DNA of 64,000 nucleotides, from NCBI RefSeq assembly GCF_950295315.1, contig NC_080164.1:12989659-13053658 (forward strand), read 5' to 3'. The notes below the pieces were generated by a model. That model did no database searches. It had not been told where the DNA came from and saw nothing but the letters and a program-made list of their open reading frames with translations. Both the position numbers and the translations under genes were made by a program. Positions 22,480 through 33,370 of the stretch are shown here, piece by piece. The DNA comes from Erinaceus europaeus. Its lineage: Eukaryota > Chordata > Mammalia > Eulipotyphla > Erinaceidae. Numbering within the stretch: the first letter of the stretch is position 1; the number at the start of each line of letters is the position of its first letter.

Positions 22480-22848
22480 TGTTGTGCCCTCAGGGCATTG
22501 TCTATTTCCCCTTGATATTCGGAGTGCTTTGGTCACTCCTTCCCCCCTCCCATTCTCAGGAGAGTTATTATCCTATCCTGGAGTGCTATGGTTACTCCTT
22601 CCCCTTCCCATCCTCACCAAAGCTGCTCCTATAAAAGCCTTTCTTCTTCCGCACCTCGCTCTCTTGCCAGTGCTCCAGTCTGGTGTTCAGACGCAGGAAA
22701 GGTTATTGCGTGAGGCGGCCATTTTTACTACCTCCACATGGCCCAACCTGCTTCTCTAGCACCCAACTCTGAGGTGCCAGTGCAAATAAAGATTTGTGTT
22801 CCCTCTTCGCTTCAGACCTTCTCTCTCTCTTCTCTGTAGCACACAACA
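22480..22848 (+). mobile_element. Endogenous retrovirus LTR with repeated U3 segment
   Basis: The edges TGTTGTG and CACAACA form a perfect inverted repeat. Inside are a TATAAAA at 22630-22636 and an AATAAA at 22785-22790 in the right order for U3-R-U5. Two direct repeats of about 36-40 bases (22521-22560 and 22580-22615), each starting GGAGTGCT, lie upstream of the TATA box. This is the usual place for LTR enhancer repeats. A related ~60-base block is also duplicated just outside (22381-22440 versus 22450-22510), so the true left edge could be near 22412. No target duplication was found. No viral coding sequence adjoins it. Confidence 0.72.
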
Positions 22849-22928
22849 ACATTCAGAGACTGGGGAAATCCCTGCCATCACTGCTTTACAGTGAGGACAA
22901 GATCCTAAAAAAGCCCACAAGAGGGCTT

Positions 22929-23267
22929 TTTTTTTTTGCTTCCAGGGTTACTGCTGGGGCTTGGTTCCTACACCATGAATCCACTGCTCCTGGAGGCTAT
23001 TTCCCCCCTTTAGTTGCCCTTGTTGTTTTAGCCTTGTTGTAGTCATTATTATTATTGTTGATGTCATTGTTGGATAGGACAGAGAGAAATGGAGAGAAAG
23101 GGGAGACAGAGGGAGAGAGACAGATAGACACCTACAGACCTGATTCACCGCCTGTGAAGTGACTCTCCTGCAGGTGGGGAGCCGGGGGCTCAAACCAAGA
23201 TCCTTAGGCCAGTCATTGTGCTCTAAGCCAAGTGAGCTCAACCCCCTGAGCTACCACCAGACCCTCT
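22929..23267 (-). mobile_element. Eri-A SINE, long form, antisense
   Basis: A 12-bp duplication, acaagagggctt (22917-22928 and 23268-23279), fixes the edges. Beyond the normal tail it carries an extra module reading 'tccagggttactgctggggc..ccatgaatccactgctcctgg'. The same module recurs at 30515-30575, 58732-58790 and 59630-59690. Confidence 0.95.
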
Positions 23268-23523
23268 ACAAGAGGGCTTATAATTACTTTCCTGAAGAAA
23301 GTGACCAGTGGTGGTGGAGAGAGGGGTATACTAGAGGTCTAGGCCCATCATATGTGTGAGAATCCAAGGATTCCCTGATAAGGGCCCCTGATGATGGGGT
23401 AAGGTAGTATGGACCAAAAAGGCTGTTATGAAGTGAGCCAAGCAGATTGAAGTTGAACAAAACTCTTGAATGTTTCCTTCAGCTACTTAACTGGTTATTT
23501 GTTCAAGTAAGAATCACAGTGTC

Positions 23524-23778
23524 TTTAAGCGCAGGTGGCACAAAGTCTAAGGACTGACCGGCCTAAGGATCCAGTTTCAAGGCCCCAGCTCCCCACCTGC
23601 AGGGGAGTCGCTTCACAGGCGGTGAAGCAGGTCTACAGGTGTCAAGCTTTCTCTTCCCCTCTCTGTCTTCCCCTCCTCTCTCCATTTCTCTCTGTCCTAT
23701 CTAACAACAATAATAACTACAATAACAAAAACAACAAGGGCAACAAAAGGAAATAAATATCAAAATAATAATTAAAAA
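23524..23778 (+). mobile_element. Eri-A SINE with 16-bp target duplication
   Basis: Flanked by a perfect direct repeat taagaatcacagtgtc (23508-23523 and 23779-23794). The element lacks the first ~30 bases of the head, so it is 5'-truncated. The body and A-rich tail are intact. Confidence 0.96.
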
Positions 23779-24139
23779 TAAGAATCACAGTGTCCTACAC
23801 AACCATCCTCCACTTATGTGTGAGGTCATTTAAAGTGGATGAAAAATGCTAATATTATTCCTCACTGAGAGATCTGGAAGTAATTCACCCAATGGGATGC
23901 TCACTTTCCTGTGCTCTAGGACCCGGGTTTATGTCCCAGACATCACACAGAAACTCCATGAACAAAAGAAGTTTCAGAAGTGGTGTAACAGTGCTTGGTG
24001 TCTTTCCTCTCTGGATCTCTCCCTCTCTTGTTCACCCTCTGTCTGGAAAAGAAAACAGTTTATTGGTTGAGTCAGAACCACCAAGGCACAAAGCCCAAGG
24101 GAAGTCCTTCTGACATAAATAAGTATAAATATATCACTT

Positions 24140-24316
24140 GAAGGTTTCTTGTTTATGATAGAAATGGAAGCTGAGAGAAAAGGAGAGAGAAAAGTATACC
24201 TCAACACTGCTTTTGAAGCTCTCCTCCCCCTCACAGGTGGGGATCTGGAGCTTGAACTAGGGTCTGTATGCACAGTAGTTTGTGCATTTTACTGGGGGCA
24301 TCACTACCAGCCCCCA
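24140..24316 (-). mobile_element. Eri-B SINE, antisense
   Basis: 'cacaggtggggatctggagc', 'ttgaactagggtctg' and 'actaccagccccc' identify the family. The pyrimidine part is reduced. Confidence 0.8.
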
Positions 24317-24326
24317 CCGAAGTTTT

Positions 24327-24632
24327 CTCTTTTTTTTTTGAAAAAATATTTAATATTTATTTATTCCCTCTTGTTACCCTTGTTGTTTTACTATCATATT
24401 TATTATTGTTGTTGTCATTGATGCTGTCATTGTTGGATAGGACAGAGATAAATGGAGAGAGGAGGAGAAGACAGAGAGGAGGAGAGAAAGATAGACACCT
24501 GCAGATCTGTTTCACCGCCTGTGAAGTGATTCACCTGCAAGTGGGGAACCGGGGGCTCAAACAGGGATCCTTATGCCGGTCCTTGCACTTTGTGACACCT
24601 GCGCTTAACCTGCTGCGCCACTGCCTAACTCT
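24327..24632 (-). mobile_element. Eri-A SINE, antisense
   Basis: Complete from the T-rich tail side to 'ctgcgccactgcctaactc'. A short direct repeat gaagtttt on both sides (24319-24326 and 24633-24640) is a possible target duplication. Confidence 0.95.
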
Positions 24633-24924
24633 GAAGTTTTATTTCTCAACAGACCATAACATAATCGCAGCCCATTCCAGTTTGGCTGCTTTCACTTTTA
24701 CAGCATGCAGATCTATTTCCCATTTCCTTCACTGTCACATGGACCTTTGTTTGGTCTTATCTACACTGTGTTTTCTCTTGCTTGATACATAAGACCATCA
24801 GCAGGTAAACCTAAACCCAGTGAGCTCCAAGGGTCAAGTTTATTCCAAAGAGTTAGAGAAGTTTATTTCATCAGGGTTAGAGAAGATGCAAAGATCCTGA
24901 GTCTTAAGTAGGGTGTGGGTTTGG

Positions 24925-25115
24925 GGTTGGGTGGCAGTGCATGCAGCTGAGTACACACGTTACCATGTGTAAGTCCCCAGTTTGAATCCCAGCTCCCCAC
25001 CTGCAGGGGGGAGAAGCTTCAAGTGTGGTGAAGCAGGTCTGCAAGTGTCTGTCTGTCTCTATCTCCCCTCCTTGTCTCAATTCTTCTCTGTCCTACCCAA
25101 TAAAAGAGAAAACAA
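24925..25115 (+). mobile_element. Eri-B SINE
   Basis: Head 'ggggttgggtggcagtgc', core 'ccccacctgcagggggga', end 'cctacccaataaaag'. Confidence 0.92.
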
Positions 25116-25849
25116 ACAAAAGTAGGATGTAGGGTTTAGGCAGGTTCTCTGCATTGAGTAAGGTTGTTAGGAAAAGGGTAAAATGGAGACATTCTGTGTG
25201 AGAGCTGAATGCTCACAGAGAGCCCTGAGAATAATCTCTTCCTGTGTGGAATGCGGGGTACTCCTTCTAGCTGGAAAAGGAAGTCTATTCTGAAACTAAG
25301 AGACTTACCTCCAGAAAAGAAAGAAACAAAGAGCTCTGTCTGCTGCTCATAATATTACAAACTGGGCAAGAAGGGACACTTTAGTATCTTTTTATCCAGG
25401 AAGGAGAACGAAGTGGCTGTGTGCAGACCTGTGTGATGTTTCTGCTACAGAGGAGGGGCAAGCGGAGGCATACGCTAACAAATACAATGTGATATTCAAA
25501 CAGTCACTACCGTGCTTTGGGATTTGTGCTATTCTGCGGTGCTCAGTGAATCCTTTTAAAAATATGGGATAATAATGGAAAAATAATGGGTAAGTTGAAA
25601 TATATTATGCAAGCATCAGAAACACACACTTTTTTGGAGGGGCGCATGCATTGATTCCCCATTCAAATACAATTAAGCTTGAAATCAGCTGCATATAGAA
25701 TCAGACAGTTGAAATATCTTTCTCCAGTGCTCAGTAGAAGCCCAAATTGTGTATAGAAATGCAGGAAACCTGGGTCAGACAATCACTGTAACTTTAAACT
25801 TCATTAACCCTTCCTAGTCTCAACTGTCTTTAATTTTTTCTGGTTGCTT

Positions 25850-26020
25850 AAGTTTTCACAGCATTTTCTGCAGTTAATCTCGTAGGATCTTTCCATTACC
25901 CCCATCTTATAGATAAGAAACCCAAGGTCCAGAAACAGGAAATCATTTGCTTCCTATACCAGTTGCCATTCAATGACAGAGCCAGCACCTGGACCTAGAC
26001 CCATTCAGCACACAGTGAGC
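25850..26020 (-). mobile_element. MIR SINE relic, antisense
   Basis: 'cattacccccatcttataga' followed by 'aagaaacccaaggtcc' and a later 'gacagagccagcacctgga' follows the antisense order of the ancient mammalian MIR core. Confidence 0.8.
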
Positions 26021-26559
26021 CAATGGCCCAGGACGTAACTCTGAGCTCAGGAGAGGCACATCAAGATTAATATCTGAACCAAGCACAGTTGCTTCCAGCT
26101 CCACTCATTTGGAACACCAATGAATACATATCCTACAGGCTCTTTACCCATTCATCTGTGGATGGGAGGCTGCTTATTTAATCAGGTGAAAGACAGCGGC
26201 TGGAAGCTTCCCAATGGATTGTGTGTGGATGAGAGGCTCCTGGCCACTGTACACTTCTGCTCCTTTCTGGGACCCATCCCCTGTTCCCAGAAGCCAAGCA
26301 CAGAGGTGCTAGGTTCTACCTGCTCTCACCAATGCCCCACTAGAGAAAATTAGTCCTGACCCAGATTCAAAGTCTTGAGCCTCATGTATTGCACACTTGC
26401 AAAATGAAAGGTGGCAATCATAAAAGTAAGCTTAGGACTGCAGGTGTTCAAGGACAGGAGGATGTGAGGAAGAAAGCTCCCCATCCACCAAAGTCCTCTC
26501 TCCATGGGAGAGTTGGCTATCTCTGTGTGTGGGCTCTGGCTGATGGTTACCTGAATGAA

Positions 26560-26602
26560 CGTGCCCACTTAGTGGGAGTCAATAAATGTCTGCTTTAGCA
26601 CA
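26560..26602 (+). mobile_element. MIR-type 3' end fragment
   Basis: 'cacttagtgggagtcaataa' followed by atgtctgct resembles the shared MIR/L2 3' end. Confidence 0.5.
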
Positions 26603-26977
26603 GCTTTTCAGCTGCAATTTGCATCAGCCTTTCTTCCCCAATGTGAGATGATCTGGTTGAGAAGTAAGGAGGGGCTCTGGATATCCAGACTTAATTATCT
26701 AGGATTTGAAAGGAAGGTTCTGTGAACCAAGGGCAAGAGGTATACGAATGGGAGTCAAGAAACCAATTGAGAGGAATGAACAAGGCATGTAATTAAATGA
26801 AAGACAGACTTCAGGACAGGTATTTGGAATGGCCTAACTTAATTCTAGAGGAAGATAGTCAGGCATACATTTTAAAGGGCAGAAAACAGAGCTTTGCATT
26901 TACTGGGCATTTTGCTTTTTCCAGATAGCAATGGCACTTATAACACCTCAAGCACCATTTCAAATAATCAATATACC

Positions 26978-27109
26978 AGGGGCCAGGTGGTGGCATACCC
27001 ATATACCCAGTTGAGGGAACACATTACCATGTGTGAGGGTGCAGGTCCAAGCTCCTGCCCACACCTGCAGAGGGGAAGTTTCACAAGATGTGAAGCAGTG
27101 CTGCACCTC

Positions 27110-27142
<33 letters not shown>

Positions 27143-27205
27143 TCTCCATCTCTCCTCTCAGTTTCTGTCTTCATCCAAGGAATTAATGAATAAATAAAAT
27201 ATTGA
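26978..27205 (+). mobile_element. Eri-B SINE
   Basis: Head 'aggggccaggtggtggcata'. An expanded CT run in the body (27111-27140) and a short A-rich tail follow. Confidence 0.93.
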
Positions 27206-27249
27206 ATAACAATCCATATACATAATCTAACACTCCTGTGTCAAAATTA

Positions 27250-27310
27250 AAGGTGCCATTTTTTGCATCAGCATTTTATAGATAAGAAAATTGTGGTGCA
27301 ACACTGTTGA
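27250..27310 (-). mobile_element. MIR fragment, antisense
   Basis: 'cattttatagataagaaaat' matches the antisense MIR core. Very short. Confidence 0.4.
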
Positions 27311-27339
27311 ATCAGTTTTTCCAAGACTGTCTTGAGAAC

Positions 27340-27525
27340 AAGTGGGGGTGGGTGCTGCTGGTGGCACACCTGCTTGAACAAACACACACACATTGCTCTG
27401 AACAAGGACTTGAGTTCAAGCCCTCACTTGCACAGGGCAAGCTTCATGAGTGGTGAATCAGGGTGTCAGGTGTCTCTCTTTTTCTCTCCCTCTCAACTTT
27501 TTCAGTCTCCATGCAAAATAAATTA
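27340..27525 (+). mobile_element. Eri-B SINE followed by TA repeat
   Basis: Head 'gggggtgggtgctgctggtg' and body ending 'gtctccatgcaaaataaatt'. Its tail has grown into the TA repeat to the right. Confidence 0.85.
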
Positions 27526-27551
27526 TATATACACATATATATATATATATA

Positions 27552-27605
<54 letters not shown>
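27526..27605. repeat. (TA)n microsatellite with TG interruption
   Basis: About 80 bases of alternating TA with one TGTGTGTG block near 27552, seeded by the tail of the Eri-B SINE. A (TG)n run at 27640-27663 follows. Confidence 0.95.
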
Positions 27606-27607
<2 letters not shown>

Positions 27608-27663
27608 CTTAATTCCTTGTGTAGCTTAAACTTGGCTGTGTGTGTGTGTGTGTGTGTGTGTGT

Positions 27664-28375
27664 TTTATATTTTAATGGGTCCCAGCATTGATCATAGGTC
27701 TCATCCATAGAAATGCAAGCTCACTTAGGAAAAAAACCTGATCTTGAGTAACCTGAAATGAGTGAGCAGTTAAGTTAGTTAAAAAGGTCTGGCAGATAAA
27801 GGAAGACCCTAGTTACAAATCTGTCAAGGAAAGGCAGTGATAGCTTTTTAACTTTTTAATTGGAGTCAGGATACTCTGAATTCAGAAATAAAATGACTTG
27901 CATAGTGAACAACGGGAAATGACTCCCTAGATGGAGAAATAGTGCTATCTGTATTTCAGATGCAATGGAGAAAGTCTATGAAAGAGAGATAGATAGATAG
28001 CTAGAGATAGAGATAGCGAGAGAGAGATATGAATATAATGGATTTAGATAATTAGTATTTTTTTAAACTGTAAACACTAAAGAAATTGGGAACATAAGGA
28101 ATGGAGTGGATATATACTACTGCTATTTACATTCTAGAAATCAGTAAACAGAATTTCAGCAAGGATTCACTTGCCCAAATTAACTCAGCTAGGAACTGGC
28201 AGAGTTAGGAAATGTACTTAGGCCAGTCTAGGGGGTCCCTTTATCCTGTCTTTTATGTGAAAGAGGTACAAGAAATGCTGGGCAAGTGAAGACCACGGTG
28301 CTCAAGAACATAGCTCATCACATTTGGTTCAGTATAAACTCAGCACAATTAGAACCAAGTAACCTTGGTCCACTC
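27664..28375. other. Unique sequence with one MIR relic
   Basis: No young insertion or coding frame of note. A short GATA/GAGA run lies at 27986-28028. Confidence 0.5.
28120..28232 (-). mobile_element. MIR SINE relic, antisense
   Basis: 'cacttgcccaaattaactca' and 'gctaggaactggcagagtta' follow the antisense MIR core order (tract for 'acttgcccaaggtcacacagc'). Confidence 0.75.
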
Positions 28376-28377
28376 AG

Positions 28378-28379
<2 letters not shown>

Positions 28380-28417
<38 letters not shown>
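28380..28417. repeat. (CA)n microsatellite
   Basis: About 38 bases of CA. Confidence 0.95.
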
Positions 28418-28418
<1 letters not shown>

Positions 28419-29138
28419 CACCACTTTGGAGAATTCTTCTGGGAAAATGGATATAAGACTCGGACCTCAACGCAGCGGACACTCAGAGCATGAGAGGAGA
28501 GGAAGGGACATTTTTTTCCAAAGCAATGTGCCCCGTGGTTAGTTATAGGAAAGAAGGGGGCCACGTTCAAATAATCTAGACACCCCCTCCTACTTGGTAT
28601 GGAGAGTACCATAAGGTACTCATAAGAGTACCAAGTATGAGTAAGGGGGAGCATGGACACTGAATCAGAAAGAATCTTCAGGGGGTAGGTAAGTGGGTCA
28701 AGGACATTTCTGGTAAAGGGTGTATTTCAAATGAAGACCCACCAGATCACTGTTCTGGCTGGCATATAGGCAGGGCATTACAGCTGCAGATAGCATTGGG
28801 TCCTGCATGCCTTCCTATCTAACGGGTCTCTAATTTGAGAAGGAACATATTTTGAATAAAGGGGTGGGCAGCATACCTAAGACATCGAAATGATAACAAC
28901 TGAAATATAAAGATGCATCTCAAGAAAAAAATAAAACACCCAAAGAAATAAACACAAGAGAGTTGTGAATCTAAGCACAGCAGCTGCCTAGTTCAGAGGT
29001 GGGCATCTTGGCATTATTATTTTACTTTCTCAAATGTCACCAGCCAGATGAGCAGAAATTCAGTTTAAGTGAAGACACCCAGGTGAGCAGGGCAGAGTTG
29101 GCTATGTTCAATGAGCAAAGGAGCAAGAATCAGAAACC
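28418..29138. other. No recognised element
   Basis: Unique sequence up to the target duplication of the LTR. No convincing coding frame. Confidence 0.5.
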
Positions 29139-29142
29139 CGTT

Positions 29143-29686
29143 TGTGAGAGATAGCCCAGTTGGTTGTAGCCTTTTCATTGATGTCTAGCAAAGTAGTCTG
29201 ACTACAGACCCCTGACTTTTACATGTCTACATGCCTTGTTTTTTCTTCAAAATTAGCTTACACTTCCTAGACCCGTTCTAAATTTCCCATACCCATTATA
29301 GCCACATTGGAAACTCAGACTTCCTGGCCAAAAGCCCCTTCCTCAATCTGTCTTTCTCAGTGTAGCCACATTGCCCTAGCCAAAGTCCCCTTCCTTGAAC
29401 TTCCTTTACCACTGTGGTAGACCCCCGGCTGCCTCCTAATATCCGCCCCCATCCCCTTTTCCTGAACATGGTTAGATTGTGAGCCAATTCCCTCTCACCA
29501 AAGGGTAAGAGGACAGGTTGTTCCCATGTCCAGTAATGTATAAAAAGGCTCCGAAGATTGCCTTGGTGTGCTTGCTGGTTTATACCCTTGCATATATATG
29601 TAAAACTTTTGCTTTGCTCATGACTCTCAGTGTCTTAGTCCTTGATTTAAGGCATAGACAGAGTGTGTTTTGCACTATTTCCCACA
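29143..29686 (+). mobile_element. Solo LTR, class I (ERV1)-like, with 4-bp target duplication
   Basis: The 544-base element begins TGTGAGAG and ends CCCACA. A perfect CGTT lies directly on each side (29139-29142 and 29687-29690). A TATAAAAA box is at 29539-29546. The 'aacttttgctttgctc' stretch about 70 bases later resembles the R/U5 start of gamma-type LTRs, though the expected AATAAA has decayed. A 4-bp duplication is typical of gammaretrovirus-like integration. No internal viral sequence is present, so LTR-LTR recombination probably removed the provirus. Confidence 0.82.
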
Positions 29687-29690
29687 CGTT

Positions 29691-30499
29691 CAAGCTAGGA
29701 ACAGGGAGATGGCATCAGGTCAAAATGTACATCAGTAGAGAAACTAAAGAGAATGCAATTTTATTCAGAGGAAAAAAAAATCTGATCTTCAAGTGCAAGA
29801 TTGCAGCCATGGCCATTAGAAGAACCCCTGAAGAGTCGCTCATGCAAAAAAATGCTTCACTGCCGTTGTTATCAGCGCCTAAGTTTGCACAGCCAGATAA
29901 GTAGACATGCTCCACTGCACCTTGTGAATATCATAACGTTTGTTCAAGTATCACATTGAAATCCTAGGACTATGTCATTTACCATGCCACTTTTATTTTT
30001 TTTACTCAACTGAAAAAAAAAAACACACAACACAAAAGATATCAATAATGGCAAAGCAACCACTCTCCACTTCCGAAGATTGAAATAGTGTTTAAAAAAG
30101 GGAAAGTGGGAGGAACTTAATGTGTTCAGCTGATGTATACTATATGAAAAGTGGAATGCATACTCAATTAGAAGTAAGTATTTGCAAATTGAAAGTTTTG
30201 TCCTTTTCTTTCCTCACTAAGGTAAAGCTCAATAAATTCAAACCCCTTTTATTTTTGCCTTGGGAGATTTGGGAGATATATGCAAGGCAGAAAAATATAT
30301 TCCTTGCTGCAAACACTGTGGCTTTATAGGAAAGTTGATCCTTACACTGGGACCTGTGAAGAGAGGCCCTATATTGACAGAGAAAAGGATTCCTAGTCAC
30401 CACAGTTTCACAGAATTATATACTTCCAGGGCAAACCCATAGTTCTAAACTGCTTCAAAAAATAGCATCATTCAATACTGAGTTTTCCCCATGTGTATA
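29691..30499. other. No recognised element
   Basis: Unique AT-rich DNA. I see no SINE head, L1 frame or RNA gene. Confidence 0.5.
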
Positions 30500-30848
30500 T
30501 ATTTTTTATTTGCCTCCAGGGTTATCACTGGGGCTCCCTGCCTGCATGAGGAATCCACTGCTTCTGGAGGCTATTTTTCCCCTTTTATTGCCCTTTTTTG
30601 TTGTTGTTGCTGTTATAATTATTGTTGTTAGTAGTATTGATGTTATTGTTGTTGGATAGAACATAGAGTAATGGAGAAAGGAGGGGAAGACAGAGAGAGG
30701 GAGAGAAAGATAGACACCTGCAGACCTGCTTCAACTCCTGTGAAGCGACTCCCCTGCAGGTGGGGAGCTGGGGCTCGAACTGGGATTCTAACACTGTTCT
30801 TTGCCCTTTGCACCATGTAGGCTTAACTGGCACGCCACCCCTGGCATC
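30500..30848 (-). mobile_element. Eri-A SINE, long form, antisense
   Basis: Same extra tail module as 22929-23267 ('cctccagggttatcactggg..gaggaatccactgcttctgg') followed by the normal Eri-A body and head. An (ATTT)n/(ATTG)n run (30851-30892) follows the head. Confidence 0.94.
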
Positions 30849-30860
30849 CTTTATTTATTT

Positions 30861-30892
<32 letters not shown>

Positions 30893-31112
30893 TTTTTTGA
30901 GTGTTTAGTGTGGACTTGACACTGGAGACACAGGGCAGATGAAGAATGGCTTCCACCGCTGAGCACTCAAGTCAACACAGAAGGACAACAGCAGCGTAGA
31001 CAAGGCAAGGACCATAGAAAGCCACAACAGAATAGGCAGGGGGCCAGGTGGGGCAGCCACTGCCACATGGTGCCAAAGGGATTCCCTCTCGCTAGTTTTC
31101 AACCAAGTCTAA

Positions 31113-31113
<1 letters not shown>

Positions 31114-31149
<36 letters not shown>

Positions 31150-31150
31150 T
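31114..31150. repeat. (ATT)n microsatellite
   Basis: About 12 ATT units. Confidence 0.95.
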
Positions 31151-31159
31151 TAAAAATTC

Positions 31160-31350
31160 TGTACAAAAACTGAGGACAGGGCTGGCAGTGATAGTTCACC
31201 TGCTAGGGTACCCTCCCAGCCCTCCTTACAGCACAGGTCTGAGCCCCTGGTGCCCCAGGTAGGAGTGCTTCAGCACTAGAGGGAGGCTTTGGGCTGTGGT
31301 GTTTCCTCTCCCTTGCTCTGTCTCTGTCTTCTTCTCTCTTTCTGTAAATA
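31160..31350 (+). mobile_element. Eri-D type SINE, sense
   Basis: 'cagggctggcagtgatagtt' head and 'gtctgagcccctggtgcccc' box. 'tgcttcagcactagaggg' and a CT-rich end are shared with 50800-51000. Confidence 0.65.
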
Positions 31351-31849
31351 TTATATATTTGGTTGTCAGGAAAATCATACACATTTTCCCTTAGATAAAT
31401 ACATAGTGATTTATTTTTGACAAGCCAACACACACACATACACACACACACACTTACATACGTTATGCCAAGAAACTTCTATCTGGTTTTCTCTCCACCA
31501 TCACAAAATCTCTATTAGAGAAGAAACCCACCAACTTTTTGAGTGAGTGACATATCTGGTACTTGTTCTACTCATTTTAGTCTAATAAGTACTAGAGGCT
31601 AAGAATCATGCCCATTTTTAATTTAATCCCTGAATAACTCCGATGACCATTAGACATGATGATTTATTGAAGCAGAAAAGCACACAGCCAAATTAAAACC
31701 TAGGCTTTGAAAGACGTCCATGCTTCTGGTGGTGAGAATCAGAGTGACTAGGGAGGTTGCAAAGGGGAGCCAGGCTGCAAAATTGAAGCACCGTCCACCG
31801 TCCCTTAAACAAACTTGTAGATGAGCCCTTCCTTAGAAATGTGTACTCT

Positions 31850-32170
31850 AGGGCTGGTACACACTCCACAATCAGAAGAAAATGAAACTATCACTTGGAA
31901 CAAAATGGATGGAACTAGTGGTATTACACTAGGTGAAATAAGTAAAGAGGCAAAGGACACCTGTGTTTCACTCACAGGTGAAAGATAGATGAGTGAGATA
32001 AATGAACTGGGGAAAAAAAGTGAAAAAAGGAAGCCAAAGAATATCCTGGATTTTGTGAAAACTATGGTGGTTATACTGGGGGTAGGGGCTGGAGGCACAA
32101 AATATTGGCGGGGGATGTGGAGACTGAACACTGTGTGTGTTAGGAGTGAAAATATACCTCTGAAATAGTA
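31850..32170 (+). mobile_element. Old L1 3' end, sense
   Basis: 'ggaacaaaatggatggaact' and 'aggtgaaataagtaaag' are typical of the end of L1 ORF2. The G-rich 3'UTR and 'gaaaatatacctctgaaata' follow. Confidence 0.75.
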
Positions 32171-32421
32171 TAATTATTGTAAAACACAGGTTGGTGAAGT
32201 AGGTCTTTCATTGGCCTCATCAAGCCTCAGTCTTGAAGTGAATGAAGTGAGAAGAAATAGAAGGAATTCTGTCAAAAGAAGCTGATAAGCCGTAGAGAAA
32301 AGGACTGAGAGAGATTTCATTCTCTGCAGCAAGACCCCCCCAATCTCTGACTTCCAGAAGACCACCCTCAGTGGTGTCCTGTTGTAGACATAGGACTGAG
32401 AATACAAACTGTCTCTTTCTT

Positions 32422-32689
32422 TTTTTTTATTTATTCATTTATTCTCTTTTGTTGTCATTGTTGTTTTATTGTTGTAGTTATTGATGTGATCGTTGTTGGA
32501 TAGGAAAGAGAGAAATGGAGAGAGAAGGGAAAGACAGATAGGGGGAGAGAAAGATAGATACTGTAGATCTGCTTCATCACCTGTGAAGTGACTCCCCTGC
32601 AGGTGGGGGATTCAAAGCAGGATCCTTATCTTGGTCCTTGCGCTTTGCACCGCATGCGCTTAACCCACTGTGCTACCGCCGGACTCCCA
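32422..32689 (-). mobile_element. Eri-A SINE with 11-bp target duplication, antisense
   Basis: Direct repeat gtctctttctt at 32411-32421 and 32690-32700. The body is complete, except that part of the box region is missing ('ggtggggga' runs directly into 'ttcaaagcaggatcc'). Confidence 0.95.
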
Positions 32690-32700
32690 GTCTCTTTCTT

Positions 32701-33159
32701 CTTACAACCAAACTTGTTCAAAAGCCATCCTTGACTTGGCTAAAACTAAAGCATGACACTGAAGTAGTTAAGAGTCAAGCTGCCTTTGAGTGAATCCTTT
32801 GTATAACCTGCTAGGCTATGTCTTTGGGGTTTGTTTTAATCTGTTAGGAGACTAGGCACAAACACTTAAATGAAGGAAAAAGTTTTCATACTCGCAGATC
32901 CAGGGGTGGAGAGCAGTTATAGAGGCCTAGGGTGAAGCCCCTCAAATCTTGGTTCGCAAGTAGCATGTGAAAGTGATAATGGGGACAATGTGGCAAAGAA
33001 TCTTTTCAATGGGTTGGCTCCTTCCTTCTTTTGTTTGTTTACTTATGTCAGAGTCAGTGGCTCAGCCCTGTGAGAGTTCTACATTGTGCTGGTATTTTTC
33101 ATTCAGCTAGAGATGGGGGGGGGGGGGAGAAGACACCCCACACAAAGGTTTCAATCTCT
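32701..33159. other. Mostly unrecognised, one possible MIR piece
   Basis: 32770-32850 ('agtagttaagagtcaagctg') resembles the sense MIR head weakly. A G-run lies at 33115-33128. Confidence 0.35.
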
Positions 33160-33370
33160 TTTTGATTTCTTTTTAATATTTTTATTTATTAGTGGGTAGA
33201 CACTGAGAGCAATTGAGATGGGAGGAAGAGATAGAGAAGGGAAGAGACAGGGAGACACCTGCAGCCCTGTTTTACCACTCCTGAAGCTTTTCCCCCATTG
33301 CAGGTGAGGACCAGGGGCTTGCATACTATAATGCAAGTGCTTTAGCAGGTGTGCCTCCACCTGGCCCCAC
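33160..33370 (-). mobile_element. Eri-B SINE, antisense
   Basis: 'tatttttatttattagtggg' tail side, 'aggtgaggaccaggggcttg' core and 'gtgcctccacctggcccc' head. A deletion removed part of the box. Confidence 0.92.

Larger units (their letters stand above)
25116..26970. other. Low-repeat interval with MIR relics
   Basis: About 1.8 kb without young SINEs or L1. It contains two MIR-like relics, listed separately. The open frame at 26120-26353 has no recognised homology. Absence of hedgehog-specific insertions suggests a stretch of old unique sequence. Confidence 0.5.
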
